From the NCBI RefSeq assembly GCF_018294505.1, contig NC_057811.1, forward strand, positions 27,042,473 through 27,106,472: DNA of 64,000 nucleotides, written 5' to 3'. Within the stretch, counting starts at the first letter, position 1. Each line of letters opens with the position of its first letter. Below, piece after piece: positions 24,135 to 35,487 of the stretch. The position numbers and the translations under genes are program-made. The stretch is from Triticum aestivum. Lineage: Eukaryota; Streptophyta; Magnoliopsida; Poales; Poaceae. The notes under the pieces were generated by a model. The model was not told the origin of the DNA. It made no database searches and saw nothing but the letters and a program-made list of their open reading frames with translations.

Positions 24135-24886
24135 TCAGTCTCAGGCTTGGGTCCATTCCTTGGCTTCTTCCCGGCAACTGGCTTACCGGGCGCGGCAACT
24201 CCCTTGCCGTCCTTCTTGAAGTTCTTCTTACCCTTGCCTTTCTTGAACTTAGTGGTTTTATTCACCATCAACACTTGATGTTCCTTTCTGATCTCCACCT
24301 CCGCTGATTTCAGCATTGAATATACCTCGGGAATGGTCTTTTCCATCCCCTGCATATTGAAGTTCATCACAAAGCTCTTGTAGCTTGGTGGAAGCGACTG
24401 GAGGATTCTGTCAATGACCGCGTCATCCGGGAGATTAACTCCCAGCTGAGACAAGCGGTTGTGTAACCCAGACATTCTGAGTATGTGCTCACTAACAAAA
24501 CTATTTTCCTCCATTTTACAGCTGAAGAACTTGTCGGAGACTTCATATCTCTTGACCCGGGCATGAGCTTGGAAAACCATTTTCAGCTCTTCGAATATCT
24601 CATATGCTCCATGTTTCTCAAAACGCTTTTGAAGCCCTGGTTCTAAGCTGTAAAGCATGCCACACTGAACGAGGGAGTAATCATCAGCACGTGATTGCCA
24701 AGCGTTCATAACGTCTTGGTTCTCTGGGATTGGTGCTTCACCTAGCGGTGCTTCTAGGACATAATCTTTCTTGGCAGCTATGAGGATGATCCTCAGGTTC
24801 CGGACCCAGTCCGTATAGTTGCTGCCATCATCTTTCAGCTTGGTTTTCTCTAGGAACGCGTTGAAGTTGAGGACAACGTGGGCCAT
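24080..24886 (-). CDS. gag: Copia gag, 268 codons
   Basis: The product begins MAHVVLNFNAFLEKTKL and has the UBN2-type retrotransposon gag fold motifs (YTDWVRNLRIIL near residue 25, LPPSYKSFV about 165). A Lys-rich segment and a CCHC zinc knuckle (CFYCKGSGHWKRNC) follow at the C-terminus. It packages element RNA into cytoplasmic particles. The frame stops just after the knuckle and overlaps the pol frame by about 55 bases. In related elements gag and pol are usually one frame, so the offset is either a one-base deletion or a shift site. Confidence 0.9.
   Translation of the reverse strand: MAHVVLNFNAFLEKTKLKDDGSNYTDWVRNLRIILIAAKKDYVLEAPLGEAPIPENQDVMNAWQSRADDYSLVQCGMLYSLEPGLQKRFEKHGAYEIFEELKMVFQAHARVKRYEVSDKFFSCKMEENSFVSEHILRMSGLHNRLSQLGVNLPDDAVIDRILQSLPPSYKSFVMNFNMQGMEKTIPEVYSMLKSAEVEIRKEHQVLMVNKTTKFKKGKGKKNFKKDGKGVAAPGKPVAGKKPRNGPKPETECFYCKGSGHWKRNCPNT
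24086..24092 (-). other. Possible -1 shift heptamer at the gag-pol overlap
   Basis: On the minus strand the gag frame reads C CCA AAT two codons before its TAG stop. This fits the X XXY YYZ pattern of -1 slippery sites, and a -1 step here would enter the pol frame. No downstream pseudoknot was established. A simple deletion in a short C run explains the same facts. Confidence 0.3.
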
Positions 24887-25134
24887 TTGATCTACAAGAC
24901 ATATTGTAAAGATTTTAGACTAAGTTCATGATAATTAAGTTCATATAATCAAATTATTCAATCAACTCCCACTCAGATAGACATCCCTCCAGTCATCTAA
25001 GTGAAACATGATCCGAGTTAACTAGGCCGTGTCCGATCATCACGTGAGACGGACTAGTCAAGATCGGTGAACATCTCCATGTTGATCGTATCTTCTATAC
25101 GACTCATGCTCGACCTTTCGGTCCTCCGTGTTTC

Positions 25135-25230
25135 GAGGCCATGTCTGTACATGCTAGGCTCGTCAAGTCAACCTAAGTGTATTGCGTGTGTTCCGAGGCC
25201 ATGTCTGTACATGCTAGGCTCGTCAACACC
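25135..25230. repeat. Direct repeat in the Copia leader
   Basis: A unit of about 34 bases (core CATGTCTGTACATGCTAGG) occurs at 25138 and again about 61 bases later, in the untranslated region between the primer-binding site and gag. Confidence 0.85.
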
Positions 25231-26182
25231 CGTTGTATGCGAACGTTAGAATCTATCACACCCGATCATCACGTGGTGCTTCGAAACAACGAACCTTCAC
25301 AACGGTGCACAGTTAGGGGGAACACTTTCTTGAAATTATTATAAGGGATCATCTTACTTACTACCGTCGTTCTAAGCAAATAAGATGCAAAACATGATAA
25401 ACATCACATGCAATCAAATAGTGACATGATATGGCCAATATCATTTTGCTCCTTTGATCTCCATCTTCGGGGCACCATGATCATCTTCGTCACCGGCAGG
25501 ACACCATGATCTCCATCATCGTGATCTCCATCATTGTGTCTTCATGAAGTTGTCACGCCAACGATTACTTCTACTTCTATGTCTAACGCGTTTAGCAATA
25601 AAGTAAAGTAATTTACATGGCGTTATTCAATGGCACGCAGGTCATACAAAAAATAAAGACAACTCCTGTGGCTCCTGCCGGTTGTCATTCTCATCGACAT
25701 GCAAGTCGTGATTCCTATTACAAGAATATGATCAATCTCATACATCACATATATCATTCATCACATCTTCTGGCCATATCACATCACATCGCACATGCTG
25801 CAAAAACAAGTTAGACGTCCTCTAATTGTTGTTGCAAGTTTTTACGTGGCTTGTATAGGTTTCTAGCAAGAACGTTTCTTACCTACGTAAAACCACAACG
25901 TGATATGCCAATTTCTATTTACCCTTCATAAGGACCCTTTTCATCGAATCCGTTCCGACTAAAGTGGGAGAGACAGACACCCGCTAGCCACCTTATGCAA
26001 CTAGTGCATGTCAGTCGGTGGAACCTGTCTCACGTAAGCGTACGTGTAAGGTCGGTCCGGGCCGCTTCATCCCACAATACCGCCGAAACAAGATAAGACT
26101 AGTAGCGGCAAGAAGAATTGGCAACATCTACGCCCACAACTGCTTTGTGTTCTACTTGTGCATAGTAACTACGCATAGGCCT

Positions 26183-26196
26183 GGCTCATGATACCA
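26183..26196 (-). promoter_or_regulatory. Primer-binding site, initiator tRNA-Met type
   Basis: Read on the minus strand, TGGTATCATGAGCC follows the end of the 5' LTR after one base. TGGTATCA matches the 3' end of plant initiator tRNA-Met, as in BARE/WIS elements. Confidence 0.8.
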
Positions 26197-26197
26197 C

Positions 26198-27915
26198 TGT
26201 TGGGGATCGTAGCAGAATTTAAATTTTTTCCTACGCATCACCAAGATCCATCTATGGAGTATACTAGCAACGAGGGGAAGGGAGTGCATCTACATACCCT
26301 TGTAGATCGCGAGCGGAAGCGTTCCATTGAACGGGGTTGATGGAGTCGTACTCGCCGTGATCCAAATCACCGATGACCGAGTGCCGAACGGACGGCACCT
26401 CCGCGTTCAACACACGTACGGAGCAGCGACGTCTCCTCCTTCTTGATCCAGCAAGGGGGAAGGAGAGGTTGATGGAGATCCAGCAGCACGACGGTGTGGT
26501 GGTGGAAGTAGCGGGATCCAGGCAGGGCTTCGCCAAGCTTTTGCGGGAGGGAGAGGTGTTGCAGGGGGAGAGGGAGGCGCCAGGGGCTGTGGTGCTGCTG
26601 CCCTCCCTCCCCCCACTATATATAGGACCCCTGGGGGGGCGCCGGCCCTGGGAGATCAGATCTCCAAGGGGGGGCGGCGGCCAAGGGGGAAGGGGGGGTG
26701 GCTTCCCACAAGCCAAGTGGGGCGCCCCCCACCCCCAGGGTTTCCAACCCTAGGCGCAGGGGGAGGCCCATGGGGGGCGCCCCAGCCCACTAAGGGCTGG
26801 TTCCCTTCCCACTTCAGCCCATGGGGCCCTTCGGGATAGGTGGCCCCACCCGGTGGACCCCCGGGACCCTTCCGGTGGTCCCGGTACAATACCGATAACC
26901 CCCGAAACTTTCCCGGTGGCCGAAACTGGACTTCCTATATATAATTCTTCACCTCCGGACCATTCCGGAACTCCTCGTGACGTCCGGGATCTCATCCAGG
27001 ACTCCGAACAACTTTCGGGTTTCCGCATACTAATATCTCTACAACCCTAGCGTCACCGAACCTTAAGTGTGTAGACCCTACGGGTTCGGGAGACATGCAG
27101 ACATGACCGAGACGACTCTCCGGTCAATAACCAACAGCGGGATCTGGATACCCATGTTGGCTCCCACATGTTCCACGATGATCTCATCGGATGAACCACG
27201 ATGTCGAGGATTCAATCAATCCCGTATACAATTCCCTTTGTCAATCGGTACGTTACTTGCCCGAGATTCGATCGTCGGTATCCCAATACCTTGTTCAATC
27301 TCGTTACCGGCAAGTCACTTTACTCGTACCGTAATGCATGATCCCGTGGCTAACTCCTTAGTCACATTGAGCTCATTATGATGATGCATTACCGAGTGGG
27401 CCCAGAGATACCTCTCCGTCATACGGAGTGACAAATCCCAGTCTCGATCCGTGCCAACTCAACAGACACTTTCGGAGATACCCGTAGTGTACCTTTATAG
27501 TCACCCAGTTACGTTGTGACGTTTGGCACACCCAAAGCACTCCTACGGTATCCGGGAGTTGCACGATCTCATGGTCTAAGAAAAAGTTACTTGACATTGG
27601 AAAAGCTCTAGCAAACGAACTACACGATCTTTTATGCTATGCTTAGGATTGGGTCTTGTCCATCACATCATTCTCCTAATGATGTGATCCCGTTATCAAT
27701 GACATCCAATGTCCATAGTCAGGAAACCATGACTATCTGTTGATCAACGAGCTAGTCAACTAGAGGCTTACTAGGGACACGTTATGGTCTATGTATTCAC
27801 ACATGTATTACGATTTCCGGATAACACAATTATAGCATGAACAATAGACAATTATCATGAACAAAGAAATATAATAATAACCATTTATTATTGCCTCTAG
27901 GGCATATTTCCAACA
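26198..27915 (-). repeat. Right LTR (the 5' LTR of the minus-strand element)
   Basis: 1,718 bp, TGTTGGGG...CCAACA on the plus strand. Read in the coding direction it has two TATATA stretches (about 26935 and 26618), matching the two-promoter arrangement described for BARE-1. Its outer end lies about 540 bases from the remorin start codon, and transcription from it would run away from that gene. Confidence 0.95.
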
Positions 27916-28451
27916 ATTTTATCTTCATCCTGATTTCCTCCATACTGTGAATCTAATCCCATCACCGACAACCTCTTTCGGCAACCCCATCTCCGGCTCT
28001 TGAACCCGTCAAACACTAACTCCCCTCCATTGGCAACGTCGTTGTTGTGTCTTTCCCGGTTCCTGGTCGATTCTGGCTCGGCCTCACCTGTGTCCCCGCG
28101 CCTCGCTATCGCTTGGCGCGGCTTTGCCACCTTCATTGAGTTTCGCACAAAATCGACTGATCAGATTGCAATTTCAGGCAACCAGTAAATAGCAAAATCG
28201 AACAAAAAATATGCTTCATAGCAACAATTTGTTTTGTCATGTTCCTAAGCGTAAATTAGTCAGTGGCAGTGAGCGTAAATTGTCGGGAATGGGAGCCCCA
28301 AAAGCGTCACCTCCGTCCCGTCAAACGGCAGTCAAAGTACGCACCACACTCCCGAGTCCCGAGCTTTAACTGTGTCCCCCATCACTCTCCCATCCTCTCG
28401 CACTCCCACGCCCGCCGCCGCCGCCGCCGCCGCCGCAGATCTCCCTCCTCC
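27916..28451 (+). promoter_or_regulatory. Upstream region and 5' leader of the remorin gene
   Basis: The region between the LTR and the start codon becomes pyrimidine- and GC-rich. A run of GCC repeats at about 28411-28436 sits just before the ATG and probably belongs to the 5' UTR. I see no convincing TATA box. The Copia insertion limits the ancestral promoter still adjacent to about half a kilobase. Confidence 0.5.
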
Positions 28452-31400
28452 ATGGACTACGAGCGCATCGAGAAGCCGTCGTTCCCCACGCAGGCAAGCG
28501 CCCCTCCCCGTTCCGCCGCGCCATTGCTCCTCGGGCCTCTTCTCCTCCCCCTCCCATCTCTCGGCGGAGCTAGCTGACGGGACGGAGCTGACGCGCGCTG
28601 CCGTGTTGTTTCGCCAGGGCGGGGGCTTCTCGCCGAAGCGGCTGCGCGCGATGCTGCTGGGCGTGGAGAGGCGCCGCAAGGACGCCGGCGCCGGGGACGA
28701 CGACGGCGGGGAGCCGGAGCTGGAGGAGGAGTACGGCGCCGTGCCCATGGCCTCCGTCAGATCCGACGACGACGCGCGCAGTGAGCATTCCCCCTCCCAC
28801 GTTCCTGCCGATGCACGCCCGCATTGCTCGATTTGGAGCATTTTATCCGTCAATTTTGGGTCCACTGTACTGTTCCTGTCACCTGCATCCATGATTTTTT
28901 TTTATGTGTTCAGTACTAGTACACATTCTTCATCTTTGGTTGCCGAGCTAGGGATTGATGTCGTGATTAGTACTAGATGAACAAACAAATAATATTTGGA
29001 TAATTTAATACATGAGCTTGCATTCATCAGAGTTAAGTATTCCCGAGGGGAAATGACACTTTTCATGGTTGAATTAGTTGCATGAGAGGCTGGTTAAGCT
29101 CAACTAAAATTTTAGGCTCAACTAAAATTGAGGGAGTGCTTGAAAGCTCATTCTTTTTCTTGAGATATCATAGTCTGAGACTGTGGCATTGTTTTTATGT
29201 AGGAGGAGGTAGCATGTGCGAAGAGTACAAGGACGTGGACGTGGTGAGCACCATGTCGGGATCTTCGTCCTCACTGGACACCGGGAGCGGACACCGGTCG
29301 CGAGACTCCCACCCCATGGGCTCGAGGTTCAGGGTGCCCGAGGAGGACTCGTGCGATGCCGAGAGCGTGGCGTCCAACTTCGAGTTCCATAAGGAGCGAG
29401 GGGCCTCCGCTCGGTCTGCGCCCACGGCGGTGGTCGCACCGTTCTCCAAGCCCCCGCCGTCGAAGTGGGATGATGCCCAGAAATGGATCGCCAGCCCGAC
29501 GACGAACCGTCCTGGTAGGGCCGGTGGAGCTTTCCCAAGGAAGATGGAGAAAACTGGCTTTGGTGGAGGAAGGCTGCCGGCCACGAAGGTTGTGCTGGAG
29601 GCCATGGAGGAAATAGATACCAAGAGGATCGATCCGAGCCAAGAGAAGAGGGAGATTGGGTGGCAGAAAGCGGCGAACTGGGCCACGCCGGATCCCTATC
29701 CAGAAGTGGAGCCTTGCTCAAAGTCTGCACCTGGTGCAGAAAGTACCATAATTGATTCAGCTGGTAAGTAGTGCCCTCTTTATGTCATCATACCCCAGCT
29801 CCTCCACTTCTCATAAAGTAGTTGGTGGTGCTATATGTGATCTGATTAGTTCTACCGCTAAGATATGATTGCATCGCCTCTTACCATTAGCTGAGTGGAG
29901 CATTAGAACATGGAGGGCTCCACACATTATCTGTATGACAGTTCTTCCAGTATCATTCAAAGTGATAATTATTAATTTGACAGTGCTTGTTAGCAATCCA
30001 AAACTTTAGTGAACACTGAACACAATGCATGCATAGACGAATGCAGATAGTTTAGTTTGTTTGTTTCTTTAGATAGAGCCCTCAGCCTCAGGTGATGCAA
30101 GAATATGAGCAAGACTGTCCTTGCCAGATTTTGTGATAGCATAGTTTCATCAGTCTTCCATAATTCACCGTGTACATATGTCTATACACTATGTTTTGGC
30201 TTCATAATTCACCATGCACATATGTCTATACAGTATGTTTTGGCTTCATAATTCACCATAATAAGGTCTTATATTATGGGACCAAGGGAATAGGTCATAA
30301 CTGACAAACACCTTTCTCACCTTTTCCACATCCTATGTATTTGCATGCTTTCTTCTGGAAACTTAAAAAAAAATCATGACACGAGTGCATCATTTTTGAA
30401 CCTGTGCAGTTACTTTGAGCTGTGATTCATCTACCACGCTTCAGAGTGCCACTGCATGCATACCTCCCCCACCAACAGTCCGGTCAGTATCGATGAGGGA
30501 TATGGGTACTGAAATGACCCCAATTGCAAGCCAAGAACCATCCCGGACAGGAACGCCTGTGAGAGCAACAAGCCCGGATTGCTCTCGGCCAACTACTCCA
30601 CGAAGGACATTGGGTATCAATGCACCTGGCGCTGTTATCAACCGCGGTGAATGTAGCAATGCAGATTTAAGCGAAGAGGAGTTGCAAATGAAGACCAGGA
30701 GAGAGATAATGCTTCTTGGCACCCAGCTAGGTAAAACCAGCATTGCGGCATGGGCAAGTAAGAAGGAAGAGGAAAAAGACGCATCACTTTCTCTCAAGAC
30801 AGTGTCATCAGACCAATCTGCACAAAATGCAACCGAAGTCCGTGCAGCTGCCTGGGAGGAGGCAGAGAAGGCCAAATACTTAGCAAGGTGCTAATACCTA
30901 AGTGTATGTCTCTGTCCAGTTAAATTGTTGGGTACTTGGTGACTTATTATGTTGCGGCCCTTATTCTGCAGGTTTAAACGAGAAGAGATCAAGATTCATG
31001 CATGGGAAGATCACCAGAAAGCCAAAATTGAAGCAGAAATGAGAAAAATTGAGGTTAGTTTTTTTACCCACTGTCCGATTTCAGATTTATTTATTTCGTC
31101 TAATTTTTTTCCGCAGAAAATGTTCATTTTACCACTTGATTTCCATGTTGTATAGACATGAGGTAATCCTAAATTGGAACCATTAGTGTGTTACGCTGTT
31201 GGTATGATTAGTAATATACATCGTGTTTCAGACGCACGCAGACTCCTTTGGCATATGAACTCTATCTAAATTCACAGCACATCCCTTTAGATCATGTTCC
31301 CCCCTGGTTAGCAGTTATTTATAGCTCACTGAATTATTGCTCACTGCTTTGTGCTGCATTGCTATCTTGGATTTGCAGCAGTATTGTGCTCAAAACAGAA

Positions 31401-31930
31401 AAATAGTAGAATAATGCCTTCATTTCAGATCAAAATATAGCACATGATGACACCTAGCCCCACTTCTTACCCGCACTGGCACCATTATCTCCCTGTCATT
31501 TTGGGTATGGCATAAAAGTATCTTTTATTCCACTCGGATGGAGTAGGTTTACTTGCTTGCTTGAGTTCTTGCTGCTACAAGTGCTGTCATTTTGGTCAGA
31601 TTTTGCTGTATATGCCTCTGAGACCTGGATGTCTTTTTGTTTTCGTTGTGGAGGCACCATCTGTCCATGTTTGAAATAGGTCCACTGTCCATATTAATGA
31701 ATCTACCATTGTTCCTTTTTCTCAAGGTCGAGGTGGAGAGGATGCGAGCCCGTGCGCAGGACAAGCTGATGAGCAAGCTCGCGTCCACGAGGCACACCGC
31801 GGACGAGCAGCGAGCTGCCGCCGAATTGAAGAGGGACCGCAGCGCCGCGAGGACGGCGGAGCAGGCAGAGCACATCAGGAGAACCGGGCGGATGCCGCCC
31901 TCGCTCGGCTGCTGGAACTGGTGCTCTTAG
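28452..31930 (+). CDS. Remorin family protein with long N-terminal region, six exons, 509 residues
   Basis: Remorins are plant plasma-membrane nanodomain scaffolds linked to plasmodesmata, symbiosis and defence. Exons: 28452-28493, 28618-28780, 29203-29763, 30410-30887, 30972-31053, 31727-31930, with phases consistent throughout. Intron 1 uses a GC donor (CAG/GCAAGC); all others are GT-AG. The N-terminus (MDYERIEKPS, then GGFSPKRLRAMLLG) and the block VRSVSMRDMGTEMTPIAS are typical of long remorins, probably group 6. The Remorin_C domain covers about residues 395-500 as a Glu/Lys/Arg-rich coiled coil (AWEEAEKAKYLARFKREE, IHAWEDHQKAKIEAEM). The protein ends in CWNWCS, and cysteines at this place are S-acylation anchors in remorins. 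A 1.7-kb solo LTR and other elements lie downstream; the gene itself is uninterrupted. Confidence 0.95.
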
Positions 31931-32413
31931 TTGCAGGCCTGGAAAAACCCAGCATGTGTTGCTCCTCTCAACTAGTGAAGGAAATGGATCTGGCCCGTAG
32001 AATCTTCTTCTCTTTTGATTGGTTCAGTAGATATGTGACGCGAGGACAGATCACAAGTTGTAACTATGTATGTATGTGTAAGATGCGAGCTTTCGTGCCT
32101 TCCATTTCTTGCGTTCTTCAGTGATCCTGAGGGTTTATGTTCCCATAGAGGTAGCAACGTTGCTTCCAGCTGGGATGGTAATAGAAACATGAGCCTTTCA
32201 GCTTTCATATGTTCAGATTCACCTGGGGGCAGCACTTGTCTTGTAGTTGAGATGCATAGAAAAACACTAGTGGTAAAAGAGCAAGTGTTGGTTACTGGAG
32301 ATTGTAAACACAACAACCAGGCCAAACAAAGATCAAATAGATAATGAATTTTCAGTCTGAAACTAGAATCTTTCCAGGTAATCAGAATCACAAGATGACA
32401 GCAACCATGCATG
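31931..32413 (+). other. Remorin 3' untranslated and downstream region
   Basis: Non-coding sequence after the stop codon. The open frames seen on both strands have no recognisable content. Confidence 0.5.
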
Positions 32414-32724
32414 TTTAATTAAGGACTTTGATAAGTGCCACACGTTAAGTACGAGCACATGGCAACTCCAAACGTTTTCGATGACCAGTTTAGTTACGTA
32501 AGGATGACAACTTTAGTTGGCAGGCATGGCAACTTTTGTGCTTCCGTTTATTTTTGACAGAACTTGCCGTGTGTCACTGGAATTTGCCATCCTTGTGTGA
32601 CTGGAATTGCCACTGAAAAACGTCAGGGCCGGAGCGCCAAGCGTGACTGGAATTGCCATTGAAAAACGTCAGGGCCGGAGCGCCAAGCACCTGACGTGTG
32701 GCACTTATCATTTGGGTTAATTAA
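32414..32724. mobile_element. MITE with GATAAGTGCCACACG inverted ends
   Basis: Near the left end the sequence reads TTAATTAAGGACTTTGATAAGTGCCACACG. Near the right end its imperfect reverse complement appears, with TTATCAT and TTAATTAA. TTAATTAA on both sides is probably the target duplication, because related sequence at 33886 reads straight through as TTTAATTAACTCCAT. The interior has two tandem copies of a unit of about 46 bases (TGACTGGAATTGCCA, at about 32601 and 32646). Superfamily unknown; Mutator-like is possible. Confidence 0.7.
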
Positions 32725-32934
32725 CTCCATACATCTGAAGATTGACACTGATGTCTTATGATAATAGCAATAGGAGGAGATAATATGAAGATTAAACATA
32801 TCACCAAAGTAAGCTATCAGTAGCTAGCACATTTTGAGACTGAAAAATGACACATGGAGGAGAGGGGATGGAGAATCTCCAGCTCCATCTCCATGTCTAT
32901 TGGAGGAACACAAGAACAGCAAAAAGGAACATAT

Positions 32935-32970
32935 ATGGTGCTACTCTAACTTCTTGATGACAAACAGATG
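32935..32970 (-). pseudogene. Remnant of the RPB4 last-exon tail (outer copy)
   Basis: CTACTCTAACTTCTTGATGA on the plus strand parallels the end of the RPB4 coding exon (CTACTACTCGAACTTCTTGATGA). Similarity stops before the next codons. It is a fragment only. Confidence 0.6.
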
Positions 32971-33399
32971 ACTAATTTTTAGTCTGAAACCAGATTCTTT
33001 CCTGGTGATCAAAATCACAAGATGATAGCGCAACAAGGTTTAATCAACTGTCTTATGATCATAGCATAGGAGGGGAATGTCAAGATTAAACAGCACCAAC
33101 CTAGGTTAACAACAGCAGCTACTACATTTTCCCCAAGACAGCACAGTAACAGGGTTTAATTCACTGCATATATATATATATTTTTTTTGAGGAAATTCAC
33201 TGCATACATTTGAGATTGATACCGACGTCTTATGATCATAGCACATGAGGGCATAATGTGAAGATTAAACATTACCAAACTAAGCTAACAGTAGCGTGTA
33301 TGTCTTGAGACTGATAAATGACACATGAAGGGGAGGGGAGGGAGACGAATCTCCATCTCCATGTTCATGTCCATTGGAGGAACAAGAGCAACAAGCAGG

Positions 33400-33460
33400 C
33401 TTATGGGTAGCAGGTACTCAAACGTCTTGACGAGTGAGAGGTCGTTGTGCATCTTGAAAT
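33400..33460 (-). pseudogene. Remnant of the RPB4 last-exon tail (inner copy)
   Basis: About 50 bases match the RPB4 C-terminal codons. The minus-strand translation reads KMHNDLSLVKTFEY, against KMLNDLSLIKKFE and stop in the gene. The stop codon is changed and the frame runs on, so it is a dead copy of the gene's tail. Confidence 0.8.
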
Positions 33461-34012
33461 TTGGGCAACAAGTGGGGATCAAACAGACAACGAATTTTGA
33501 GCCAGAAACAAATTTTTCCAGATGATCAAAATCCACATAAAGATGGAAGCAATTTTTCTCAAGACAGCACAACAACAAGGTTGAATTAACTCCATACATT
33601 TTAGACTGACACTGGTACCTCATGAGCATAATACAGATAAACACCGGCAAGGGCACAAATGTTTCCTTCTGGAGATTGTACAAGCAGGACAAACAGATGA
33701 ACTAATTTTCAGTCTGAAACCAAATTCTTTCCAGATGATCCAAACCACAAGACGATGGCTAGCAACAAGGTTTAATCAACCCCACCTTATGATCATAGCA
33801 TAGGAGGGGTATGTGAAGAAGATTAAACAGCAAACCCAAGTTAACAACAGCAACTTCATTGTTCTCCAAGACAGCATAGCAACAAGGTTTAATTAACTCC
33901 ATTCATTTGAGACTGACACTGATGTCTTATGATCATAGCGCAATAAAAGGAGATAATCTGAAGCTTAAACATATCACTGGAGGAAGACAAGAAGAGCATA
34001 TTATGGGGGCTA

Positions 34013-34558
34013 CTACTCGAACTTCTTGATGAGGGAGAGGTCGTTGAGCATCTTGTCGACCCGGTCGTCGCTGTCGAACCTGCCGCCGGGGACGAGGGAG
34101 GGGACGAGCGCCTTGGCCTCGTCGGCGGTGTCGGGGCAGAGGTTCCCGAGGGTGCAGAGCTCGAACTCGACGAGGCTGTAGCGGGAGAGCGTCTCGCGGA
34201 CCTGGCGGACCGCGTCGGGGTTCTTGTAGCGGCTGAAGCGCTTGACGTAGGCCTGCGACTTCTCGAAGACCTGCGAGACCTGGTCGGCGCCGCCGTCCGA
34301 CATGTGCTGCAGCTGCTCCCACTTGTGCTCCAGGATTATCGCCACCTCGCAGTTCATCAGGCACTTGGCCTTCAGGAACTCTGCGCGAACAAGATGATGA
34401 AGAGCGGTGGGGGTTAGGGTTAGTTGGTACGGCGGATCTGTTCTTGGGAAACCCTAGGTGGGGTGGGGTGGGGGTGATGGGGCGTGAGGGGATGGGAGGG
34501 ACGGACCTTCGCCGATCTTGAGCTCGGCGGCGTTCTCCTCCTCCTCCATGCCGGACAT
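34013..34558 (-). CDS. RPB4: RNA polymerase II subunit RPB4, two exons, 139 residues
   Basis: RPB4 pairs with RPB7 to form the stalk of RNA polymerase II and acts in transcription and mRNA fate in the nucleus. Exon 1 is 34507-34558 (ATG at 34558, donor GTCCGT) and exon 2 is 34013-34380, joined in phase. The product starts MSGMEEEENAAELKIGEEF and includes the conserved CLMNCEVAIILEHK, QVSQVFEKSQAYVKRFSRYK and EFELCTLGNLCP blocks. It ends KMLNDLSLIKKFE, the hallmark C-terminus of plant RPB4. Length and blocks match the family and nothing is missing. A nearby second Met (the fourth codon) could also start it. The 3' side is a hotspot of tail duplications. Confidence 0.95.
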
Positions 34559-34840
34559 GGCTGCTGGCGCTCGATCTCTTCTTCTCCGGCTGCCGCTGCT
34601 GCGATTCGGTTCGGCGTCGGGAGAGGTGAGACGGGAGTTGAAGAGGAAGGGGGAAAGAAAAGAGGGGGTGGCGTCGGGTAAACTCAGGGCTGGGCCTGGG
34701 TCGCGGATCCGATTCTTAACAGGCCGGGCCTACCATCGACTAATAACAGAAAGGAAACCGTTGCCCATCACACCGACGGACCCATCCCGGACCGGCCCGC
34801 CGTTGACCCTCGCCGTCGCCTCATCCGACGTGCCGCTGAG

Positions 34841-34965
34841 ACTAGTCACAAAGGATAGTAACATAGTGCACATGTCTCTCTTTCTTCATTTATTGCTTGT
34901 CACATTATCTATTTTATCTAAATATGTGTGATGTTACTATCTATGTTACTTCCATTGTGGGTAGT
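34841..34965. mobile_element. Small MITE with ACTAGTCACAA ends
   Basis: Ends ACTAGTCACAA and TTGTGGGTAGT are near inverted repeats. Further in, AGTAACAT and ATGTTACT also pair. CTGAG on both sides (34836-34840 and 34966-34970) is the likely target duplication. The sequence resembles short elements common near Triticeae genes. It sits about 280 bases upstream of the RPB4 start. Confidence 0.7.
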
Positions 34966-35147
34966 CTGAGAAGAACCCGGCGGCGGAGAGGCTTTTGCGG
35001 CAGCACCTCTCGCGCGCCTTTCCCTTCTCGGCATCAACAAGTGCGCGCCCGCCGAGCCACCGCTCCGTCCTTGACTACACCCTTTGTTTCTTTCCCTCTT
35101 TATTTTCGTTTTCAACTGCAAACTGTAAAGAGACAGGACTTTTAGCA

Positions 35148-35223
35148 CCCGAGTGCCCCTACACCCTTTATGAACAGTATTTTTTTTGAATCTACTGTTT
35201 ATGATGGCGTAGGGGCACTCGGG
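35148..35223. repeat. 76-bp hairpin with perfect 15-bp outer arms
   Basis: CCCGAGTGCCCCTAC at 35148 and its exact complement at 35209 enclose a second pairing (AACAGTA with TACTGTT). It is a compact foldback, probably a tiny MITE or its core. Confidence 0.8.
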
Positions 35224-35487
35224 AACTGTCACACCTTTCTCAACTGGAAATCTGCAAATCCAATCATTTGTTCCCTTTATTCCGATGAAGTACAACGCTG
35301 TCATCCGCTAGATTTTATTTTACTCAACCTGGTTTGGGCTTAGATCTTGTGACTTGTGTTTGCCTAGTGAACAATTGGTTTCGATGAAATTGTTGTTCCA
35401 GATCAGAAGCTTGCTTCCACTATGCACATGTTGTGATGAGAAAACTGATAACAACATAGAATTCAACATGTGAAACAACATGGAAAT

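Larger units (their letters stand above)
19206..27915 (-). mobile_element. Complete but inactive Copia LTR retrotransposon, Angela/BARE/WIS-like
   Basis: Two LTRs (19206-20874 and 26198-27915) enclose an internal region read on the minus strand in the Copia order gag, protease, integrase, reverse transcriptase, RNase H. A primer-binding site adjoins the right LTR and a purine-rich tract adjoins the left one. Flanking 5-mers are GTTTT and ATTTT, a target duplication with one mismatch. The two LTRs differ by substitutions and by a deletion of about 50 bases, so the insertion is not recent. Coding is interrupted by one stop and one frame offset. Confidence 0.95.
32725..34000. repeat. Degenerate duplications of the RPB4 3' end and downstream sequence
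   Basis: Phrases around the RPB4 3' end recur. CTTATGATCATAGC occurs near 33052, 33231, 33789 and 33929, with a variant at 32756. AAGATTAAACA occurs near 32790, 33082, 33260 and 33817, and TTTAATT(A/C)AC many times. Pieces of the last coding codons recur as well. The copies differ in length and content, so this is a set of serial, imperfect tandem duplications rather than a clean array. Confidence 0.8.
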
